NCBI RefSeq assembly: GCF_001557215.1
Contig: NZ_LSJM01000242.1
Span: 1 to 29,878 of the forward strand
Direction: 5' to 3'
DNA from: Sphingomonas sp. CCH9-E2
Lineage (GTDB): Bacteria; Pseudomonadota; Alphaproteobacteria; Sphingomonadales; Sphingomonadaceae
Length of the DNA stretch: 29,878 nucleotides
The position numbers and the translations under genes are program-made. A model generated the notes under the pieces. It saw nothing but the letters and a program-made list of their open reading frames with translations. It was not told the origin of the DNA and ran no database searches. Positions 1 to 7,000 of this stretch are shown in pieces; within the stretch, counting starts at the first letter, position 1; each line of letters starts with the position of its first letter.

Positions 1-689
1 TGGCGGGTCGCCTCGCCCTCACCCATGAAGTGCATCACGCGGTCGGTGTCGAGATTGTCGAGCTCGAAGTAGAAATAGATTTCGCTGCGGCGCTCATGGA
101 TGTGCGGCGGCATGGTGTTCCACACACTGCCTTCCTTGAGCACGGTCAGCCCCATCACCAGCTGCGCGCTGTCGCACACGCCGGGGATCACCAGCTGATA
201 GATCGACCGCTCGTTCGATTCGGCCAGGCTGCCGCGATCGAGCCGGTTGGCGTCGGCAATCCCGAGCTGGCGCGTCGTGAAGGCGCGGTGTGCGGGGCAG
301 GAGACGAGGTAGAAGCGCGCCCCCGGACCCGAAAACTGAACGTCCGCTGCGCCCATCGTCACATACAGGCAATCCTTGTTGCCCAAAGTGAACGCCTGTC
401 CATCGACGGTGACGACACCCTCGACCGACCCGACATTGACGATGCCAAGCTCACGCCGCTCGAGGAACGGGTGACCCGCCGCGGATGCCGGTTCGGTCTG
501 GTCGGGCAGGCGGACCGGGTCCGCCGCCACCAGCACCCCGCCGATCACCATGCGATCGGCGTGGGTGTAGTTGAGGACGCACTCGCCCGCGCGGAACAGG
601 TCGGTGATGAGGTAGCGGTCGCGCAGCTCATCGTTCGACACGCACTCCATCATGTCGGGATGGGTGGCATAATAGGTGCGGTCGAACAT
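1..689 (-). CDS. kduI: 5-keto-4-deoxyuronate isomerase KduI, 3' end outside window
   Basis: Predicted cytoplasmic isomerase converting 5-keto-4-deoxyuronate (DKI, from unsaturated uronates released by pectin or other polyuronate breakdown) to 2,5-diketo-3-deoxygluconate. The start is the ATG at 689, preceded by GGAGAGG. The frame stays open to the window edge, so about 229 residues are visible of a family length near 278. The protein begins [15 protein letters not shown], typical of KduI. The cupin metal site is visible as HIHERRSE: His196, His198 and Glu203 fall at the same numbers as the zinc ligands of E. coli KduI. The fourth ligand, expected near residue 245, is beyond the edge. It lies 34 nt downstream of the RpiB-like gene on the same strand, so the two probably share a transcript and the LacI-type operator at 1464-1477. 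Identification is firm; only completeness is unknown. Confidence 0.95.
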   Translation of the reverse strand, partial: MFDRTYYATHPDMMECVSNDELRDRYLITDLFRAGECVLNYTHADRMVIGGVLVAADPVRLPDQTEPASAAGHPFLERRELGIVNVGSVEGVVTVDGQAFTLGNKDCLYVTMGAADVQFSGPGARFYLVSCPAHRAFTTRQLGIADANRLDRGSLAESNERSIYQLVIPGVCDSAQLVMGLTVLKEGSVWNTMPPHIHERRSEIYFYFELDNLDTDRVMHFMGEGEATR

Positions 690-723
690 GGCCTCTCCGT
701 TCAGAATGCGGACGCGGACGGGA

Positions 724-1377
724 TCAGGCGAGTGCGGGCTGCGCGCTCACGCTCTTGAGATAGTCGGCGATCGCCGCGTCCTGGCAGTTCGGGTAGAACA
801 GCTCGGCGAACTTCTCACCCGCGATCGCCTTTCGTAGCAGGTCCTGATCGACATTCTTCAGCGTCGTCAGCATGTCGTTGCAGCTGGCGGCCTTGAGGTC
901 CTTGAGGATACCGCGGTTGGTGCGCATGATCTCGGCGCGCTCCTTGGGATAGCCCAGGCCGCGCTCGCCGTCGAACAGCTTGCGGTAGACGTCCTGCAGG
1001 TTGAGCTCGGCGGCCCAGCCAAAGCCCTTGGCATAGGGCATCGAGATCGCGTTGCCGTCATTGATCTGGCCGAACAGGAAGGCGTCGGTCGGATCGATCA
1101 CCAGGCCGCAGAACACGCCCGGCATCGCGTTGCAGGCGAGCATCGAACCCATGCCGGTGCCGCATCCCGTGACGACGAAATCCGCCGCCTTCGAATTCAG
1201 CAGGATGCCGGCCAGCAGGCCGTTCATCACATAGGTCAGCGACGCGCTGTCCTCGGCCGAATACATGCCATAGTTGAACACCTGATGGCCCAGCGGCTCG
1301 GCCACGGCGGTCAGCGCGTCGTGGATGATGCCGTTCTTTGCCGCCTGGCTGTTCTCGGTAATCAGTGCGATCTTCAT
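724..1377 (-). CDS. RpiB/LacA/LacB-family sugar-phosphate isomerase with C-terminal extension
   Basis: A 217-residue protein of the ribose-5-phosphate isomerase B / galactose-6-phosphate isomerase family. The N-terminus ([11 protein letters not shown]) and the nucleotide-like fold motif GCGTGMG (residues 71-77, with Cys72 at the position of the RpiB catalytic cysteine) are clear, as is the NDGNA segment near 106-110. Family members are usually about 150 residues; this one carries some 65 extra C-terminal residues. The normal GIRAAL-like stretch reads GVFCGLV, suggesting a different substrate from ribose 5-phosphate. The ATG at 1377 is chosen because GGAGAGG lies 9 nt upstream; a TTG at 1395 would add six residues but has no site. 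Placement before kduI and behind a uronate-type operator suggests a sugar-acid isomerisation step. The exact reaction is not known from sequence. Confidence 0.88.
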   Translation of the reverse strand: MKIALITENSQAAKNGIIHDALTAVAEPLGHQVFNYGMYSAEDSASLTYVMNGLLAGILLNSKAADFVVTGCGTGMGSMLACNAMPGVFCGLVIDPTDAFLFGQINDGNAISMPYAKGFGWAAELNLQDVYRKLFDGERGLGYPKERAEIMRTNRGILKDLKAASCNDMLTTLKNVDQDLLRKAIAGEKFAELFYPNCQDAAIADYLKSVSAQPALA

Positions 1378-1461
1378 GCGACGAATCCTCTCCAAAATGG
1401 CGGCGGCGGGGTGGCGAAAAGCCGGGTCACGCGCGCCTTAGACGATAACGGATATGGCCGC

Positions 1462-1490
1462 TAGGTAACCGGTGTCAGATTGCGATGCAA
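1462..1490 (-). promoter_or_regulatory. LacI-type operator and possible promoter of rpiB-like/kduI
   Basis: Read on the minus strand, the operator core TGACACCGGTTACC occupies 1464-1477, centred on the palindrome ACCGGT typical of LacI-family sites. A possible -35 element TTGCAT (1485-1490) and -10 TACCTA (1462-1467) are 17 nt apart, with the operator in the spacer and over the -10. The same geometry recurs upstream of uxaC. The core begins 86 nt before the ATG at 1377. The rest of the 1378-1535 gap holds only a small inverted repeat, AGTTG-5-CAACT at 1503-1517. The operator is well supported by repetition; the promoter hexamers are weak matches. Confidence 0.65.
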
Positions 1491-1535
1491 GAACGTGATG
1501 CGAGTTGTGTTGCAACTTTCGTCGCTGAGCGCAGC

Positions 1536-2966
1536 TCAAGCGGAGCTGCCCGCGTCCAGCCGGTACGCCTTGCGCACCAGTGTCGAGGTCAGGTCGAACG
1601 CGAGTTCGGCGGCCTCCCAGTCCTGCATCCGCCCCTCGGCCACGAGGCGCGCGAGGAAGGCGCAATCGACGCGCCGCGCGACATCGTGCCGCGCCGGGAT
1701 CGACAGGAACGCGCGCGTGTCGTCGTTGAACCCGACCGTGTTGTAGAAGCCTGCTGTCTCGGTCGTCATCTCGCGGAACCGGCGCATCCCCTCGGGGCTG
1801 TCGTGGAACCACCAGGCCGGGCCGAGGCGCAGGCATGGATAGTGACCGGCCAGCGGAGCGAGCTCGCGCGCATAGGTTGATTCATCCAGCGTGAAGAGGA
1901 TGATCGTCAGGTCGCGCTCATTGCCGACCACATCGAGCATCGGCTTGAGCGCCGCGACGTAATCTGTGCGCATCGGGATGTCGGCGCCCTTGTCGCGGCC
2001 ATGGCTGTGGAACAGCGCCGCATTGTGGTTGCGGCACGATCCGGGATGGATCTGCATCGTCATCCCGTCCGCGACGCTCATCTTCGCCATTTCGGTGAGC
2101 ATCTGCGCGCGGAACAGCTCGGCATCGGCCGCGTCCCAGCTGCCACCGACGATGCGCGCGAACAGCGCTTCGCATTCGACCGTCGAGAGATTCGCGGTCT
2201 GTGCCGTCGCAAAGCCATGGTCGGTCGCGGTGGCGCCCGCCGCGCGGAAATCGGCGCGGCGCTTGCGATGCGCGGCGAGATAGCCCGACCAGCTATGGAC
2301 ATCCTCGCCGGTCAGATCGGCGAATGCCGTCATCGCGCCGGCAAAGGCTTCATGCTCGACATCGATCACCGAATCCGGGCGATAGGTGGTGACGACGCGG
2401 CCCTGCCAGCCCGACTGCCGGATCGCGGCATGGTGGTGGAGGGGATCATCCGCTCCCTCGGTCGTGGCAAGGAAGTCGATCCGGAACCGGTCGAACAGCG
2501 CGCGCGGGCGATAGGCCGGGGTCGCCAGCGCATCGGTGATGGTGTCGTAATAATGATCGGCGGTCTCGGCGCTCAGCAGTCGGTCGATCCCGAACACCTC
2601 GGCAAAGACATGGTCGAGCCACATGCGTGACGGCGTGCCGCGGAACAGATGATAGTTGCGGGCGAACAGCCGCCAGGCGCTGCGCGGATCTGTCGCGGGC
2701 ACCACGCCATCGCGGCGCGGCACGCGCAGCGCGTCGAGCGCGATCCCCTGCGAATAGAGCATGCGGAAGACATAGTGATCGGGCGCGAGGAACAGCTCGG
2801 TCGCATTCTCCCACGCAGCATCGGTCGCGAACCAGGCCGGGTCGGTATGGCCGTGCGGGCTGACGATCGGCAGATCGGCGATTTGCGCGTACAACGCTCG
2901 GGCGATGCTGCGTGTGGCGGGATCGGCGGGAAACAGGCGGTCGGGGTCCAGAACCAGCGAATGCAC
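1536..2966 (-). CDS. uxaC: Glucuronate/galacturonate isomerase UxaC
   Basis: Predicted uronate isomerase (amidohydrolase superfamily) converting D-glucuronate to D-fructuronate and D-galacturonate to D-tagaturonate, the first cytoplasmic step of hexuronate breakdown. The protein is 476 residues, the normal family length (about 470). It shows the N-terminal metal-binding HGHTDPAWF motif (His38, His40), a WLDHVF segment, the DHYYDTI region and the C-terminal HDVARRVDCAFLARLV. The GTG start at 2966 is preferred because AGAGGA lies 6 nt upstream; another GTG at 2981 would place that site inside the gene. A LacI-type operator sits 30 nt upstream. Its product would normally pass to UxaB/UxuB, UxaA/UxuA, KdgK and KdgA, none of which is in the window. 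Confidence 0.95.
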   Translation of the reverse strand: MHSLVLDPDRLFPADPATRSIARALYAQIADLPIVSPHGHTDPAWFATDAAWENATELFLAPDHYVFRMLYSQGIALDALRVPRRDGVVPATDPRSAWRLFARNYHLFRGTPSRMWLDHVFAEVFGIDRLLSAETADHYYDTITDALATPAYRPRALFDRFRIDFLATTEGADDPLHHHAAIRQSGWQGRVVTTYRPDSVIDVEHEAFAGAMTAFADLTGEDVHSWSGYLAAHRKRRADFRAAGATATDHGFATAQTANLSTVECEALFARIVGGSWDAADAELFRAQMLTEMAKMSVADGMTMQIHPGSCRNHNAALFHSHGRDKGADIPMRTDYVAALKPMLDVVGNERDLTIILFTLDESTYARELAPLAGHYPCLRLGPAWWFHDSPEGMRRFREMTTETAGFYNTVGFNDDTRAFLSIPARHDVARRVDCAFLARLVAEGRMQDWEAAELAFDLTSTLVRKAYRLDAGSSA

Positions 2967-2994
2967 GGCGCGTCCTCTCACTTCGTTGCTTCAA

Positions 2995-3023
2995 CCGGTA
3001 ACCGGTGTCAGGGTTCGGTTCAA
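2995..3023 (-). promoter_or_regulatory. LacI-type operator and possible promoter of uxaC
   Basis: On the minus strand TGACACCGGTTACC lies at 2997-3010, identical over 14 bases to the site before the rpiB-like gene. TTGAAC (3018-3023) and TACCGG (2995-3000) sit 17 nt apart around it, the same arrangement as the first site, so bound repressor would block RNA polymerase. The core is 30 nt upstream of the uxaC start. An overlapping ACCGGTAACCGGT doublet makes this the most symmetrical of the three sites. Confidence 0.68.
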
Positions 3024-3046
3024 CCTCGTGTCGCCGGACCCGAAAT

Positions 3047-4072
3047 TCACTCGGCCGGCGGGGCGACCGATGCGCGGCGGATCAGGGTCGAGACGAACAG
3101 CGATTCGGCGGCCTCCTCATCCTCATCCTCGGCGCTGCCAATCAGCTTGAGGCCGGCGGCGCGCGCCATGGTCGCGATCGGCCAGCGCACGGTGGTGAGC
3201 GGCGGCCACAGATAGGAGGCGATAGTGGTGTCGTCGAAGCCGACGATCGACAGGTCGCGCGGCACGTCCAGCCCGCGCTGGCGTGCGGTGTGAAGCACGC
3301 CGGCGGCCATCGCGTCGTTCGAGCAGAAGACCGCGGTCGGGCGCGGCGACAGGTCGAGCAACCGCTCGGCCGCGCGCATCCCCGATTCGAACGTATAATC
3401 GCCCTGCGCGATCAACGTCCGCTGGATCGGCAGATCGGCATCGTCGAACGCGGCCTCATAACCCTGGCTACGCTCGAACGCCGAGCGGAAGCCGTGCGGA
3501 CCCTGAACCAGTCCGATCCGGCGATGACCCAGTTCGAACAGATGACCGACTGCGCCGCGCACCACTTCGCGATCGTTCGATGCGACCATATGCTGCGGAT
3601 CGTCGAATTCAGCAGAACCCATGCGGACGTAGCGGGTGCCGATCTCCCTGCACAATTCGGCGAGCGAATCATTCTCGCTGATCGGCGGCAACAGCATCAC
3701 GCCATAAGGCCGCTGACGTTCGAGGAAGCGGCGGATATCGGCGAGCATCGTCGGCGATCCGCGATCGACCGGGTGGACGATCAGTTCGAACTCGGTATCG
3801 CGCAGCACCTCGAGCAGTCCATGCTGCACGTTGAGCACCATGTGCGGATTGGGGTTGTCGTGAATCAGGCCGATCAGGAAATTGCGGCGCAGCGCCAGTG
3901 CGCGCGCTTGCGGGTTGGGGACATAGCCGATCTCGGCGATTACCTTTTCCACCCGCTCGCGCGTCTCCTCATTGAGCAGGGGAGAGCGGTTGATCACGCG
4001 GCTGACGGTCTTCTTGGAAACCCCGGCGAGCCGTGCGACATCGTTGATCGTCGCCTGAGCAGTCTTCTTCAT
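3047..4072 (-). CDS. LacI-family transcriptional regulator of the uronate genes
   Basis: A 341-residue LacI/GalR-family DNA-binding repressor. The N-terminal helix-turn-helix reads ATINDVARLAGVSKKTVSRV, followed by the hinge-region GYVPNPQARALA, both diagnostic. The remainder (from about residue 65) is a periplasmic-binding-protein-like effector domain with FCSNDAMAAGVL and DLSIVGFDDTTIASY. It lies between uxaC and the divergent hydratase-exuT pair. Three copies of an ACCGGT-centred operator lie at neighbouring promoters, so it is the obvious candidate to bind them, with a hexuronate or 2-keto-3-deoxy acid as inducer (inferred). The C-terminus holds an unusual acidic run, SAEDEDEEAAES. The start ATG at 4072 precedes MKKTAQATIND, as expected for the family. 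It resembles KdgR/UxuR-type LacI regulators, but the specific name cannot be assigned. Confidence 0.93.
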   Translation of the reverse strand: MKKTAQATINDVARLAGVSKKTVSRVINRSPLLNEETRERVEKVIAEIGYVPNPQARALALRRNFLIGLIHDNPNPHMVLNVQHGLLEVLRDTEFELIVHPVDRGSPTMLADIRRFLERQRPYGVMLLPPISENDSLAELCREIGTRYVRMGSAEFDDPQHMVASNDREVVRGAVGHLFELGHRRIGLVQGPHGFRSAFERSQGYEAAFDDADLPIQRTLIAQGDYTFESGMRAAERLLDLSPRPTAVFCSNDAMAAGVLHTARQRGLDVPRDLSIVGFDDTTIASYLWPPLTTVRWPIATMARAAGLKLIGSAEDEDEEAAESLFVSTLIRRASVAPPAE

Positions 4073-4167
4073 GGCCCGTGCATAGCGCGCAACCGGAGGC
4101 TAGCCAATCGGCGCGGGTTCGCTGCACCGTCACGCGTGCAACGGGTGCGGGCGGGCCGTCCGGCAAA

Positions 4168-4173
4168 ATTGTA
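4168..4173 (-). promoter_or_regulatory. Possible -10 element for the lacI-family gene
   Basis: TACAAT on the minus strand is the best -10-like hexamer in the 176-nt divergent gap 4073-4248 and would give a leader of roughly 90 nt to the regulator. No convincing -35 lies 16-18 nt upstream. The uronate operator is immediately upstream of this element, which would allow autoregulation. Confidence 0.25.
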
Positions 4174-4198
4174 ATCCGTGCAACCGATGTCTTGCCAG

Positions 4199-4212
4199 TG
4201 ACACCGGTTTCC
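4199..4212 (+). promoter_or_regulatory. LacI-type operator before the hydratase-exuT pair
   Basis: TGACACCGGTTTCC on the plus strand differs by one base from the two minus-strand operators at 1464-1477 and 2997-3010. It ends 36 nt before the hydratase start and lies within the divergent region, so it could also affect the regulator gene. A TTGCCA hexamer at 4193-4198 directly abuts it and may be the -35. Confidence 0.65.
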
Positions 4213-4248
4213 ACTAGCGATGCGGCCAAGAATAGATGTGAGGGGTGG

Positions 4249-5040
4249 ATGAACGACCTGGATATCATTGCGGAGGCTTTTGTCACCGCGCGCCGCGATG
4301 CCCGCGGCCTGCCCGAATATCCCGGCACTGCGCCGACGACGCTGGCCGACGCCTATGCGATTCAGGATCGTGCGCTGGCGCTGGCTGGCGACGATGTCGC
4401 GGGGTGGAAGGTCGGCCGCATCAACCCGCCGCTCGACGGACAGCTCGGCACCAACCGGCTCGCCGGCCCGATCTTTGCGCCATTTGTGCGCAGCAATGAC
4501 ACCGCCCCGGCAATGCCGATCTTTGGCGACGGGTTCGGCGCGGCAGAGGCGGAGTTTCTGCTGCGCATCGGTGCCGCGCCCGATCCGGCCAAGACCAGCT
4601 ATACGCTGGACGAGGCCGCGGACCTGATCGACGCGGTGCATGTCGGGCTGGAAATCGCCAGCTCGCCCTTTCCCGGCATCAACGCGCTCGGTCCGCTGGT
4701 GACGATTTCGGACTTTGGCAACAACCACGGGCTGGTCGTTGGCGACGCGATCCCCGACTGGCGCGAGTCGGGTTTCCTCGACTGGCCGGTGACGCTCAGC
4801 ATCGACGGGGTCGAGATCGGGGCGGCGACCGCGCGCACCATGCTCGACGGCCCGGTCGGCGCGGCGCGCTTCCTGTTCGAAACGATGGCCGCGCGCGGCG
4901 TTGCGCTGCGGCCCGGCCAGTGGATTTCCTCGGGCGCGGTGACCGGCGTGCATGAGGTATCGCCGGGCGCCCAAGTTACTGCCACGTTCCGCGATATGCG
5001 GGTGAGCTGCACGATCGAGGCGGCCAGACCCGCAGCATAG
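4249..5040 (+). CDS. FAA-family 2-keto-4-pentenoate-hydratase-like enzyme
   Basis: A 263-residue member of the fumarylacetoacetase-fold hydratase/dehydratase/decarboxylase family, closest in shape to MhpD (about 269 residues). It has WKVGRINP near residue 53, the metal-binding acidic pair Glu100/Glu102 in GAAEAEF, a third likely ligand Glu135 in GLEIASSP, and the C-terminal RPGQWISSGAVTG. The ATG at 4249 is used because AGGGG lies just upstream and the protein then begins where relatives do; upstream in-frame codons run into the operator. The canonical role is in aromatic meta-cleavage, but the gene is 11 nt before exuT, behind a uronate operator, with no aromatic genes nearby. It may therefore act on a 2-keto-3-deoxy sugar acid (inference). 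Family assignment is firm, substrate unknown. Confidence 0.88.
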   Translation: MNDLDIIAEAFVTARRDARGLPEYPGTAPTTLADAYAIQDRALALAGDDVAGWKVGRINPPLDGQLGTNRLAGPIFAPFVRSNDTAPAMPIFGDGFGAAEAEFLLRIGAAPDPAKTSYTLDEAADLIDAVHVGLEIASSPFPGINALGPLVTISDFGNNHGLVVGDAIPDWRESGFLDWPVTLSIDGVEIGAATARTMLDGPVGAARFLFETMAARGVALRPGQWISSGAVTGVHEVSPGAQVTATFRDMRVSCTIEAARPAA

Positions 5041-5051
5041 GGAGAGAATGG

Positions 5052-6359
5052 ATGAACGCGACGCAGGCCGACAGCGGGGGTGAACCGCCCCGCGCGGCGC
5101 CGGTGGTACGCACCGGACGCTACCGATGGATGATCATCGCGATCCTGTTTTTCGCGACGACGGTCAATTATATCGACCGCACGATGCTGGGCCTGCTTGC
5201 CCCCGATCTGGGCAAGGAGCTGGGCTGGAACGAAAATGACTATGGCAACATCGTCACCGCATTCCAGGCGGCCTATGCACTCGGCTTTCTGTTCATGGGC
5301 TGGCTGGTCGACCGGTTCGGACCGAAGATCGGCTATGCCATCGCCATCGGCGTGTGGACCGTGGGCCATGTCGCGCATGGCTTTGCCAGCACCGTCGCCT
5401 CGTTCATGGCGGCACGCGTGGTGCTCGGCGTCGGCGAAGCGGGGCATTTCCCCTCGGTCGTCCGCGCCAGCAGCGAGTGGTTCCCGCAAAAGGAACGCGC
5501 CTATGCGATCGGCTGGGTCAACTCCGCCACGACGATCGGCGTGATCCTCACTGCGCCGACGCTCTGGGTGTTCATGACCTGGCTCGGCCTCGATTGGCGC
5601 GAGACCTTCATCTATTCGGGCCTGTTCGGCGTCATCCTGCTGGTGCTGTGGCTCAAATTCTACAGCAACCCGCGCGAAAGTGGCCGGGTGAGCGAGGGCG
5701 AACTGGCATGGATCGAGCATGATCCGCCCGAGCAGATCGAGAAGATCGGCTGGGGCCGCGTCGTGCGCCTGCGTGAGGCATGGGCATTCGCGGTCGCCAA
5801 GTTCCTGACCGATCCGGTGTGGTTCCTGATGCTGTTCTGGCTGCCGAAATATTTCGCCAGCACCTATGATGTCGACCTCAAGGTCGTGCTGCTGCCGATG
5901 ATCGTGATGTACCTGCTGTCGGACGTGGGCAGCATCGCGGGCGGATGGCTGTCGTCGAACCTGATCCACAAGGGGTGGACGCCAAACGCCGCGCGCAAGG
6001 TGACGATGATCATCGCCGGCTGCTGTGTCGTGCCGCTGCTGTTCGTGACACAGCTTGAGAATATGTGGCTCGCGGTCGCGCTGATCGGCCTTGCGCTGGC
6101 GGGGCATCAGGCCTTCTCGACGAACTTGCTGTCGCTGCCGCCGGACATGTTCCCGAAACGCGCGGTGGGATCGGTGATCGGCCTGGGCGGCTTCTGCGGT
6201 GGCGTCGGTGGCATGATCATGGCCAAGTCGACGGGGCTGGTGCTCGATGCGACGGACGGCAACTACACGCTGATCTTCGCGGCGTGCACGGTCGTCTACT
6301 TCCTGGCAGTCGGTGCGATCCACCTGCTGTCGCCGCGGCTGACGCGCGTTTCGGTCTGA
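5052..6359 (+). CDS. exuT: MFS hexuronate transporter, ExuT type (ACS family)
   Basis: A 435-residue inner-membrane major facilitator transporter of the anion:cation symporter (ACS) family, predicted to import galacturonate/glucuronate with protons. A roughly 25-residue cytoplasmic N-terminus is followed by TM1 (MIIAILFFATTVNYIDRT, with the NYIDR motif characteristic of ExuT-like ACS members), and a motif-A loop reads GWLVDRFGPKIGY. About twelve hydrophobic segments can be counted, with the central cytoplasmic loop near residues 200-245 containing ESGRVSEGELAWIE. The start at 5052 is preceded by GGAGAG at 5041-5046, directly after the hydratase stop. It shares a transcript with the hydratase and the operator at 4199-4212, and ends in the terminator hairpin at 6367-6405. 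Related ACS members carry glucarate or tartrate, so hexuronate specificity rests on the locus as well as on sequence. Confidence 0.9.
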   Translation: MNATQADSGGEPPRAAPVVRTGRYRWMIIAILFFATTVNYIDRTMLGLLAPDLGKELGWNENDYGNIVTAFQAAYALGFLFMGWLVDRFGPKIGYAIAIGVWTVGHVAHGFASTVASFMAARVVLGVGEAGHFPSVVRASSEWFPQKERAYAIGWVNSATTIGVILTAPTLWVFMTWLGLDWRETFIYSGLFGVILLVLWLKFYSNPRESGRVSEGELAWIEHDPPEQIEKIGWGRVVRLREAWAFAVAKFLTDPVWFLMLFWLPKYFASTYDVDLKVVLLPMIVMYLLSDVGSIAGGWLSSNLIHKGWTPNAARKVTMIIAGCCVVPLLFVTQLENMWLAVALIGLALAGHQAFSTNLLSLPPDMFPKRAVGSVIGLGGFCGGVGGMIMAKSTGLVLDATDGNYTLIFAACTVVYFLAVGAIHLLSPRLTRVSV

Positions 6360-6366
6360 TCGTCTG

Positions 6367-6405
6367 GCCGGGTGGTGACATTTCGTGTCGCCACCCGGCG
6401 CTTTT
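6367..6405 (+). terminator. Rho-independent terminator after exuT
   Basis: A 14-bp stem (GCCGGGTGGTGACA at 6367-6380 pairing with TGTCGCCACCCGGC at 6386-6399, one G-U wobble), a 5-base TTTCG loop, then GCTTTT. It begins 7 nt after the exuT stop and insulates the uronate operon from the MarR gene. Confidence 0.85.
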
Positions 6406-6408
6406 GCG

Positions 6409-6430
6409 CAATGAAGCATTGATAACATTG
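6409..6430. promoter_or_regulatory. Candidate operator upstream of the marR-family gene
   Basis: CAATG-AAG-CATTG (6409-6421) is a perfect 5-bp inverted repeat, followed after ATAA by a further CATTG (6426-6430). The outer CAATG and last CATTG also pair. This AT-rich patch lies 32 nt before the MarR start. MarR proteins commonly bind short inverted repeats at their own promoters, so autoregulation is a reasonable inference. Confidence 0.4.
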
Positions 6431-6462
6431 CATCGCGGGCACGATCGCGGCATCACTGCTCT

Positions 6463-6915
6463 ATGACCGCAACACTCAAACTCGACGCGTTTCTGCCCTA
6501 TCGCCTCTCGGTCGCTTCCAACCGGGTCTCGGGAACGATCGCCGGTGCCTATCAGGCCCGCTTCGGTCTGCGCATCCCCGAATGGCGGCTGGTCACGGTG
6601 CTCGCCGAGTTCGGATCGATGAGCCAACAGGCGCTGTGCGGGCGGACGCAGATGGACAAGGTGACCGTCAGCCGCGCGGCGATCTCACTGCACGAGCGCG
6701 GGCTGGTGACGCGCACGCCCAATCCCGATGATCAGCGCTCGCACCTTCTCGACCTCAGCCCCGAAGGCTGGGCGCTGTATCGCCAGATTGCGCCCCAGGC
6801 GCTGGAGTTCGAACGCCGCATCTTCGCCAGCCTGAGCGACGACGAACAGGCGCAGTTGCGCAAGATGCTCGAACGGGTCGAATCCGCGGCGGCCGCGATC
6901 TCGCCGGGATTTTAA
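6463..6915 (+). CDS. MarR-family winged-helix transcriptional regulator
   Basis: A 150-residue cytoplasmic MarR/DUF24-size regulator. The winged helix spans about residues 35-100: [17 protein letters not shown] leads into the recognition helix region [19 protein letters not shown], and the wing contains [19 protein letters not shown], a standard MarR signature. The C-terminal helix ([15 protein letters not shown]) would form the dimer interface. The ATG at 6463 begins [13 protein letters not shown]; the ribosome site is weak. The neighbour is malate synthase G 85 nt downstream with its own strong ribosome site, so the regulator may control it, itself, or distant genes. No ligand can be inferred. 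It is separated from the uronate operon by a terminator. Confidence 0.9.
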   Translation: MTATLKLDAFLPYRLSVASNRVSGTIAGAYQARFGLRIPEWRLVTVLAEFGSMSQQALCGRTQMDKVTVSRAAISLHERGLVTRTPNPDDQRSHLLDLSPEGWALYRQIAPQALEFERRIFASLSDDEQAQLRKMLERVESAAAAISPGF

Positions 6916-7000
6916 TCCTGGGCTTGATCGGCGGGGGCATCCTCGCCTAATCGAGCCATCCCTCCCCAGGGCAGTCGATGTTGCTAGCCAGGAGGATTCC

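Noticed and set aside
1503..1517. Terminator after uxaC (AGTTG-N5-CAACT)
   Set aside because: A 5-bp AT-rich stem is too weak; no T-run on the minus strand.
4599..6428. A 609-codon minus-strand open frame across the hydratase and exuT
   Set aside because: Low-complexity, Arg/His/Asp-rich antisense translation with no membrane or enzyme motif; both plus-strand genes are clear family members.
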